A stretch of DNA of 64,000 nt, from positions 1 through 64,000 of the forward strand of contig JAMAHW010000083.1 in assembly GCA_023627715.1 (NCBI GenBank), in the 5' to 3' direction. Positions 56,945 to 64,000 of the stretch are shown here, piece after piece; position 1 is the stretch's first letter; each line of letters starts with the position of its first letter. Both the position numbers and the translations under genes were made by a program. Source of the stretch: Periconia sp. R9002 (Eukaryota; Ascomycota; Dothideomycetes; Pleosporales; Periconiaceae). The notes under the pieces are model-generated. The model was not told the origin of the DNA and ran no database searches. It saw only the letters and a program-made list of their open reading frames with translations.

Positions 56945-59900
56945 ATGACTATGGCGGAAAGTCGCTCAACTAGCCCCACTAGTGATTGGGGAGAGCGACC
57001 GGATGAGACTTTGTCAGTCACCCATGAAGAGGTAATGCAGGACAGAACAAGTCTTACGCACTCGACAAATGCGAGCGACGCAGCGCAAACTCGAGCACGG
57101 TCAGAAGAGAAAGAGGCGAGCGAAACTATCTTAGAAGTGTCAACTACTTTCGTAAGAGGGTTACACAGAATCCAGGCGTCGCTAGAACGGCTGGATAATA
57201 GCGTTGGAAATCTCACAAAATCGATCCAAAGTTTCAGCTCTGCGAAAACGACATCTGATAATCCATTTGCTCCTCCCCCTCCTCCTCCCCCACCTACTCC
57301 TCCCCCGGGGTTTTCAAAGAGCAATCCCGAAGAGGACGACGAAGGCAAAAGCACTTTTTACTACCACAAACCGCCTTTGCCAAACCCACCACACGTGATC
57401 CCCAGTGTCCGTTACTGCAACTGGGAAGAATTCAAGAACAGATTCAACAAGGAAGAGACCCAATTCGCGATTGAGGTATTGAGAGTGGGTTTGCAACACT
57501 ACCACCCCCTGGAGGATGAAATTGCAAGACGGGAAATATCGAAGGACTTAAGACCGCCTGGCCTACAACAATACATACCGCCGCCACAGCCACAGCCACA
57601 GCCACCGCCACCGCCAGCACCCCAGATGCCACGCCCAACTTCTTTCACACCGCCCATGAGATATCACCGCCACGATGGGGCTATTAGTGGGCATCTAGTC
57701 GATCAGCAAATAGTAAAGTTTGCCCCTATCAAGGTTGATCCCTGGATCCAAAGGATAAGAGTGAACTCACGATCTATAATGGAACTTCTTGGGAGCTGCA
57801 GCCCTGAGGGCTTGACCTGGAAAGGAGAACCCAGGTCATTCGTTCGGCCCTTCCACTACCTCATACGTTATCATGATGACGTGAAAAATAAAGTAGAAAA
57901 ATTGGAACAGAAACTGGGGAGAAGTGAGAATTGGACAGCGGGAAACATCCCTGGAGACAGTCAAGATTCCGGAAGCCCAAGCGAAGGTCTAGACAATTTT
58001 GCAACTACGCAATCTTTGGATGAGCTTAGATGCTACATTGAATTCATTGATGAGGAGTTGTTACCTATTATCCATCGATTCACGCAACCAGATTTGTCCG
58101 TGCCTCAAACAGTTCGCTATCACGAATTGGATTACCTATTCCAAATAGGTAATTATATTTACATCAACCATGGGGATATGGACCTAACACCGATCCAAAG
58201 GATAAAACGTATTTGCTGGGCTGCGAGCTCAACTTCCAACTGTAAATGTCAGGACCTGGAGTGCCTGCACTTCTTTCAAGACTGGGGGATGAGTTTCTAT
58301 TTTCTTGATCACGACGGAGAAAATTACGGTTGTTCTACAGAACATATCGTCTGTGCACCCTTTGCAGGAGAGATAGACATAAGATCTTTGGCCATGTTTC
58401 CAGTGCAGTTCCTGCCTGACCATGGAGTAGAAGAGCTTGATCAAGCCAGAAAGGATGGTGCGAAGTTTGTGGAACATATTTCCAAGGGATACAGTTTCTA
58501 CAGTGGTTGGAGCCTGACGAAAGGACCTTATGGAGACCCGATACTCGACCCCCGGAGCTTGGATCCCTTGAAGAACCCTGAACGTATAGATAGTGACGTC
58601 ATCGTTGACTTGTCAGAGGCATTCGACTTCTGCCCTTCGTGGAAACCTTCTCGTGGTCTACTATTGACTCTTCCCCCAGGCGTGGTTAGGGCAGAAAATA
58701 AAGAAAAGCATGACACACTCACCATCATTGATTGGGCCGATGAAAAAAGAACACGAAGAAAAAATGTCTGGACCGATATTGTTGTCGCGGATGAGTGGAT
58801 ACAAGTGCAGGCATACGACACCTTGATTATGGAGGATGCTCTGGTGGCTCCACAAGCTGGTGGCTCGGTAACATTTTCCGGTAACCAGCTTGCATTACTT
58901 CCTCGTCGCATGTTTGGGTACGCCGTTTGGGACCGCAAGTTCTTCCCAATTGATTCACGGTTCCTCAATTCGTCTTCCAAGAATGGTGAGGAAGATGAAG
59001 CGTTTGATCAACTGCAGATTTTACCCGAGAAAAAAACAATCATCACAGCGCTGGTCCAATCGCATTTTTCGAGGAAACAACTGGAGCAAAAGGGTATTGA
59101 AGTTCCCTCACAAGATCTCATTCGAGGGAAAGGTAGAGGGATCGTGATACTGCTCCATGGCCTTCCTGGCGTGGGCAAGACTGCAACAGCTGAGGCGGTC
59201 GCCCAGAAATGGAACAAACCACTGTTTCCAATTACGTGTGGCGATTTGGGCTTTACACCAGAAAAGGTAGAACAGTCGTTAAAGGAGATCTTTCGTCTAG
59301 CACATCTTTGGGACTGCGTCTTGTTACTGGATGAAGCTGATGTGTTCATTGCGCAAAGAGCGAAGCATGGTACAGATTTACAGCGAAACGCGCTTGTCTC
59401 AGGTGAGTACCCTCTTCTCTTCTCACACGCTCTGACGTGAATGAGATACAAACTGAGACTACCAGTCTTTTTGCGAATGCTTGAGTATTATAACGGTGTC
59501 CTGTTCCTCACTACAAATCGCGTGGGTGTACTGGATGAGGCTATAAAGTCTCGTGTGCATCTACATCTCAAATACGACAGGCTCAACAGAGACCAGACGC
59601 TCGAAATATTCAAGCATAACATACAAAGATTGCGAGAAATTGAAAAGAAAAAAAGCCACGAGTCTTCCCGGCTCATCATTGTCGATTCCGATATTCTCGA
59701 TTTTGCGCGCAACCAATACGATCGCAACCACCAGCACGGAGGTATGGGTATGTGGAACGGGAGACAAATTCGCAATGCGTTCCTTATTGCTGCCGCCATT
59801 GCACATCACGAAGGCGATAGAGACCGTGAAAACAACCCGACTCTTCAAAAACAGCTCCGTGCATCTCATTTCGAGAAGGTGGATAAAGCGACACTGGACT

Positions 59901-60271
59901 ATGATCGTGACAGAGCCGACGTCTTACAGGCAACTGATAGTGATCTGGCTTATGATCGACAGGAGCGTTTTGATGGGCCACTTCGGCGTGAAAGTACACA
60001 TCATGGCAGCTTCATACCACAGCAACATTATGAAGCCTCTCAGCAACCGATTTCAGCCTACTCCTCGCGTCCGAATGCCTTTTATGGTTCCAGTCAAGCG
60101 CCGTATACAGCTCCACAAGCTTCGCAGCAAATGTACGCTGTTACGCCTCAAAGTTACGGTGCTCCAAGGGATGAGCGTGGAACTGACAACCCGTATACCA
60201 ATAACCCGTCCCAGGGCTATCCATCGGGAAATCCACAGGCTAGTGGGGGCAGATTATCAGGATTGCCGTAG
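56945..60271 (+). CDS. large AAA+ ATPase
   Basis: Two exons (56945-59402 and 59466-60271) give 1087 residues. An N-terminal charged region (to ~100) precedes two Pro-rich tracts (near residues 112-123 and 213-225). A large unassigned domain (~230-690) follows, of the type found before the AAA module in fungal AAA proteins (for instance RSFVRPFHYLIRYHDDVKNK, DLECLHFFQDWGMSFYF). The AAA+ module has Walker A GLPGVGKT near residue 739, Walker B LLLDEADVF near 792, and NGVLFLTTNRVGVLDEAIKS, the sensor 1 region with an arginine-finger-like SRVHLHLKY. The tail is Gln/Tyr/Ser-rich. The family is expanded and functionally unassigned. It may remodel a partner, possibly the divergent DUF7708 protein. 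Confidence 0.85.
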
Positions 60272-62776
60272 CCCCAAAGAGCGATGTTCCTTGTGTTGGC
60301 GAGGGATATTACAAGTAAGCTTTCTGGCGTGTGTACGATTTTTTGGATGAAGTAGGGTAGTGTCACTCCCAATCTATGAATTGCTGTTTCACTTGATCGT
60401 TACATCATCGCCTTTGCAATGATCAATTTATTTTCTTCTTCCCCACGTTGATGTTAAGTCGATCATCAATTAAGAAGGTGCCTCAACCCGAATCTTTGTG
60501 TTCGTGCTTGAGAAGTTGAACACCAGGAATATTTCTGTCTGAGCGACTGATTCAGGTCGTTTGCTTATATAACTCCCTATTTTCGATCCATGGACATGCA
60601 CCATCAGCAGTCTCTATTGATATATGAAAACGCATTGTAAGTTCTCGAGATCTGATCCCATACCAAGTATCAAGCAACTGGACGGACTGCGAATCGCGCT
60701 TCCCAACACCTCTATTGACAGTTTCGATGACTCGGAAGATAAAAGCGCAGTACATCCGCTAGTTAACAGCGATGCTTTGCTTATAATCATAAGAAAATCC
60801 AGTGATTTTCCCTATCATGCTTCGTCTGAAATGAAAGTAGGAACATGTGGTTCGTTATAAATAGCACGATATCTCGGCCGATTTTAGTTAGAGAGATCTC
60901 GAGAAAGAATCGGATACAGTGCCTCCTGACTTCAGGTAGATTTAAGATCAATTTCTAAGAAAATTCTAGGCATCCTTCGCTAATGGCAATAGTCTAGACG
61001 TATCTACTTATTCCCTTCACATACGCACACATCAATGGAACGCGCAGTGGATGAGAACACAAACCTCTGCCAGCCGCCACTCTGGAAGCGAGACGGGACG
61101 GAATCAAGATACCGCTTGAAGGGAAACCGACCCATCCGCACGGTTCCACACAACAATGCAGTGCACGACCCCATTACTCCTGTTTCCTGATCGTAAAACC
61201 CCTCTCGCGCGGGTGCATAGATCGCCTCATGCATGGAACTCTACTTGTTACAAACAGCGCTCTGAAGTGGCGAATAAGAGATTGTGCGCTATCTCATGCC
61301 GAAATGCAAATGTGCTTGCCAAAGGCGGGCAATCTCGAGACTCGCTGGATGTGGTCTCCAAATGTGGGCAATGAACCGTGGAGCTATTTTTCACGAAGGG
61401 CGCAGACACCAATGAACGAGTATATGGAGATCATTGCTGTAAGGAGCAGTATGCACCACCGGTGGATCCCGCTAGAGTCACTGGTGGGTCGGAGCAGGCT
61501 GGGTCATTTCTCAAAGGCCGGTTGGATGCAACCGAGAACTGCAACAACCATCTAGTGCGACAGAAGTCGGTAAAGGTGCGAAACAAATTAGACGAAGAAG
61601 AGCTCAAAGACGAAGCTCCATAAAGAGAGGGTTCGACGAAGAAACCATCAGTTCTGCACAATGGGAATGTACTCGCCAAAGAGTGCAATCCCTGCTTCTA
61701 CACAGTAGAGTGAACGGAGCTACCTAGAATAGGTAACAATCCATTCGCAACATGGGTACCCACTCTTTGCCCAGAACTCCATCTGTACCCAGCAGCCCAG
61801 ATGTACAGGGTACTGGAGCGTCGGGTCGGCGTTAGGCATTAGTAAATTCTCCAACGGTACTGTGTAGATTACTTTGCCTTTTACCCTAATTTGTATAATT
61901 GGTTATGCGCAAGACTTTTGACAAATCGCTCCATGACACTCCAATATACAAAGGTAGTGTACCTATCTGCAGAAGCTACCACGAAGTTACGAAAGCAGTT
62001 GAAGTTGATCCTGCAACCCCCACGGATCGTAGGTCTGGGCAGTGCGACACATGGTTGGCCAGGGCGTACAACAACCCACATCGAATTTAAGGCCGTCCGA
62101 GGCAACAACCGTAGCTAACGGCATCATACCATGCTTTCTGAATGCAGGCTATGATAGTAAGAAATCCCAAAGCGAACGCAATATTCGAATTTGCGCTATT
62201 TCTCCAATATTCACCCGCTCTGACGTGAGAAACCACCCCACGCTCTCAATATGCGGCACAGCTGGTTTCAGCTTGCAATGAGTGAACTATCGTCAGATAC
62301 CCTTCGACTGTAGTCTGTCAGGTCCCCTAGCGGGCCGGATACGAATTTCCAGGCCCAGGTGGCCTCAATCTCGTAACCCACCGAATATGGTTTAGCTCCA
62401 TTGTCTTGTATGCACGTTCCGGCCGAGTGTTATGGTGACATTTTTCTCGCATTCATACCGCAACTAATGCGATTGCTTATGCAATGATATCAGCACTATC
62501 TCTTCTAGTTTAGTTCCGTCCGGTTCAACAAAATGCTCCAGTGCCAATTCAGCACACTTTATCCCTTTTTGACACACGCCAAAATATAAGGTGTCTTCCA
62601 CTAAAGTGGGGTTGAGTTCCTTGAGTTTACAATGATCCTGAGCCCAGTTGACTTAGATAGAAGAGGCATTTGTTTATGATGTATATATATGTAAATCTCG
62701 TATTCAAATACAGAATGTGATACAACTGCAATGGAGAAACACTCGAGGATAAGGCTCAATGTCCTGGAAAACGGCT
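60272..62776. other. long intergenic stretch with ankyrin-like relic
   Basis: 2.5 kb without an intact gene. Around 61030-61640 frames contain ankyrin-like pieces (listed separately). Other frames (60624-60860 and 61891-62281) have no domain and are not called. Confidence 0.5.
61030..61640 (+). pseudogene. probable relic of ankyrin repeats
   Basis: The plus-strand translation in one frame has ANVLAKGGQSRDSLDVVSKC, a stop, then TVELFFTKGADTNERVYGD. These two pieces resemble the repeat A-x-x-x-G-H-x-x-x-V-x-x-L-L-x-x-G-A-D-x-N used in fungal ankyrin proteins, with the stop in the turn. Upstream, AVDENTNLCQPP may be another weak piece. No start or complete repeat is present. It may be the remains of an ankyrin gene, but the similarity rests on one clear motif. 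Confidence 0.35.
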
Positions 62777-63814
62777 TCAAGCGTGCTCTAGTTCAAATAT
62801 AACGGACCTAGAGGGTGACTCTAGTAGATGGCTTTTCCGACAACGCCAACCTCCTTCGGCAAAAACACCTTCCCATTCCTCTATAGTGGGGAGGTATACA
62901 TCCATCATGGCGTGTCCAAACTCAAACCCGAGGGTAAAAGTAGGCACATCAGATACCTTGACAGCGTAGGAAGAGTCGGTAGCGTTGAGCAATACCCGGG
63001 TGGCATCACCAAGAAGAAAGCGACGGGCTTTGGGAAACGCTTCGCGTAACCGCTTCAAGGTGGCAACACAATTCTCTCTCGGCCAGAAATCGTGTCCCAT
63101 CATGAAACAGGTCAATAAATCGACGTCAGCAAATTCCTCGCGGTAGCTCAATTCGCGAGCATCACCCTCTACAAACGATAGGCGGTCTTTGTACCCCCGG
63201 GAGGCGGCGTCAGCTGCAGCCACTTTGAGTGCAGGGCCCGCGACGTCAATGCCGAGACCTGTAGCTCCCGGATATTTGTCCAGGACCTGCATGAGCCGCT
63301 CACCGCTACCGCTGCCCAAATCCACAACCTTGTTGACGGTAAAATCCAGACCATCCATTGCCGTCCAGAAAGCCGGGTCGAAGTGAAGACTGCTGATATC
63401 GTGGCAGGCGTACGCAATCGCTACTGAATCGCGCTGATAAAAATCACCTTTGCGGTTTTTGTTTTTCACGACGTATGGTATTTTCGCGAAGAGTTCAGCC
63501 GATCCATTTGTGAGCCAGTGAAATAGCGACTTGTTCGTGAACGCTTCCTCAAACAATGGTCCGGGGATAATCGCCGACCAGTCTTCTCCACTCTTATCAA
63601 CAATATCAGCAACCTGTAGAGCAGTGACCAGTCCTCTCATCGATTCCTTGTCCAAATCATGCTGGAAAGAAAATTCGTCTAGGTTGATTGTCTTGCTGTT
63701 TCGTAGCTCATCCAAGAAGCCCAGTTCCCATGCAGCACTTAGAGCCGAAGCAGCAACAGCGTGGTTGAAGATGGTGGCAACAGTCTGTTTCGGGTTCTCA
63801 GTATGTGAAGGCAT
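62777..63814 (-). CDS. SAM-dependent methyltransferase (class I, O-methyltransferase-like)
   Basis: This single-exon gene encodes 345 residues. An N-terminal helical domain (FNHAVAASALSAAWELGFLD) with a winged-helix-like block (QHDLDKESMRGLVTALQVAD) fits dimerising small-molecule methyltransferases. The SAM-binding motif I is VVDLGSGSGERLMQ, followed by GLGIDVAGPA and FVEGDARELS at motifs II and III. DLLTCFMMGHDFWPRENC matches the later region. This arrangement is seen in bacterial and fungal tailoring enzymes of secondary metabolism. The substrate is not evident. A TATATAAAG element lies ~62-70 bases before the ATG on the same strand. No partner genes are visible before the right edge. Confidence 0.85.
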   Translation of the reverse strand: MPSHTENPKQTVATIFNHAVAASALSAAWELGFLDELRNSKTINLDEFSFQHDLDKESMRGLVTALQVADIVDKSGEDWSAIIPGPLFEEAFTNKSLFHWLTNGSAELFAKIPYVVKNKNRKGDFYQRDSVAIAYACHDISSLHFDPAFWTAMDGLDFTVNKVVDLGSGSGERLMQVLDKYPGATGLGIDVAGPALKVAAADAASRGYKDRLSFVEGDARELSYREEFADVDLLTCFMMGHDFWPRENCVATLKRLREAFPKARRFLLGDATRVLLNATDSSYAVKVSDVPTFTLGFEFGHAMMDVYLPTIEEWEGVFAEGGWRCRKSHLLESPSRSVIFELEHA

Positions 63815-63875
63815 GATAGAAAAATTGAGTGTTTGGGAATAGTTGCCAGACCACAGTGCGAGAAGAGTTTCTTAT

Positions 63876-63884
63876 CTTTATATA
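63876..63884 (-). promoter_or_regulatory. TATA box of the methyltransferase gene
   Basis: TATATAAAG on the minus strand, 62-70 bases upstream of the start codon. It is a good match to the consensus at a usual fungal distance. Confidence 0.55.
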
Positions 63885-64000
63885 TGTAAGAGGATCTTGC
63901 TGTTTCCAATCCAGTACTAGACATTATGCCAAGAGGTTTTCCAGTTTTATCTAGTTGCATTCGCTTCCATCGACATCCGGAGATATTTTACGCAAGGTAC

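Noticed and set aside
60624..60860. 78-codon plus-strand frame
   Set aside because: Short, no domain and no evidence of expression signals.
1..64000. transposons, CRISPR arrays, rRNA and tRNA genes
   Set aside because: No transposase, integrase or reverse-transcriptase motif, no regular repeat-spacer array and no convincing RNA gene was seen by eye. A dedicated search was not possible.

Overview
The window looks like nuclear DNA of a filamentous ascomycete (Pezizomycotina). Most genes are broken by 45-75 base GT...AG introns with CTAAC/CTGAC-type branch sites. The products are typical of that group: REC8, the ARPC4 subunit of Arp2/3, UBP6, cytosolic AsnRS, a PrpD-type 2-methylcitrate dehydratase, GH54 and GH16 enzymes, a Zn2Cys6 regulator, a wax-synthase-type acyltransferase and an Alt a 1-like secreted protein. 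The species cannot be fixed from the sequence alone. All exon boundaries given here were read by eye from splice sites, frame continuity and family motifs.

Layout. (1) 1-23.7 kb is mostly conserved housekeeping: a membrane-anchored GH16 protein (runs off the left edge), 2-methylcitrate dehydratase, ARPC4, UBP6, REC8, an Mpv17/PMP22 protein, two small coiled-coil orphans separated by a repeat-rich spacer, AsnRS and a zinc alcohol dehydrogenase. (2) 23.8-27.6 kb is AT-rich and has no intact gene, but holds a decayed FAD amine-oxidase-type gene with several nonsense codons. (3) 27.7-36.6 kb resembles a small metabolic cluster: cytochrome P450, thioesterase-like protein, dead 2-oxoglutarate/Fe(II) oxygenase, saccharopine-dehydrogenase-like reductase, SDR and a Zn2Cys6 regulator, with no backbone synthase in view. 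(4) 36.9-51.1 kb is accessory: Hsp70-like ATPase, single-pass membrane protein, a fungal N-terminal-domain protein, an Alt a 1-like secreted protein, a wax-synthase-type acyltransferase, a pyridoxal-reductase-like AKR and a GH54 arabinofuranosidase that lacks its usual C-terminal CBM42. (5) 52.5-60.3 kb holds a broken SRPK-like kinase, then a divergent pair: a DUF7708-type protein and a large AAA+ ATPase. (6) 60.3-64 kb has an ankyrin-like relic and a SAM-dependent methyltransferase.

How the parts relate. The left block is independent core functions: propionate detoxification, actin nucleation, proteasomal deubiquitination, meiotic cohesion and translation. The right block mixes metabolic enzymes, secreted proteins and large signalling-type ATPases, with at least three disrupted genes. 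That is what a fast-evolving accessory segment looks like. The most system-like candidate is the DUF7708/AAA+ divergent pair with the nearby kinase and ankyrin relics. Its function is unknown, and any immune-like or incompatibility role is inference.
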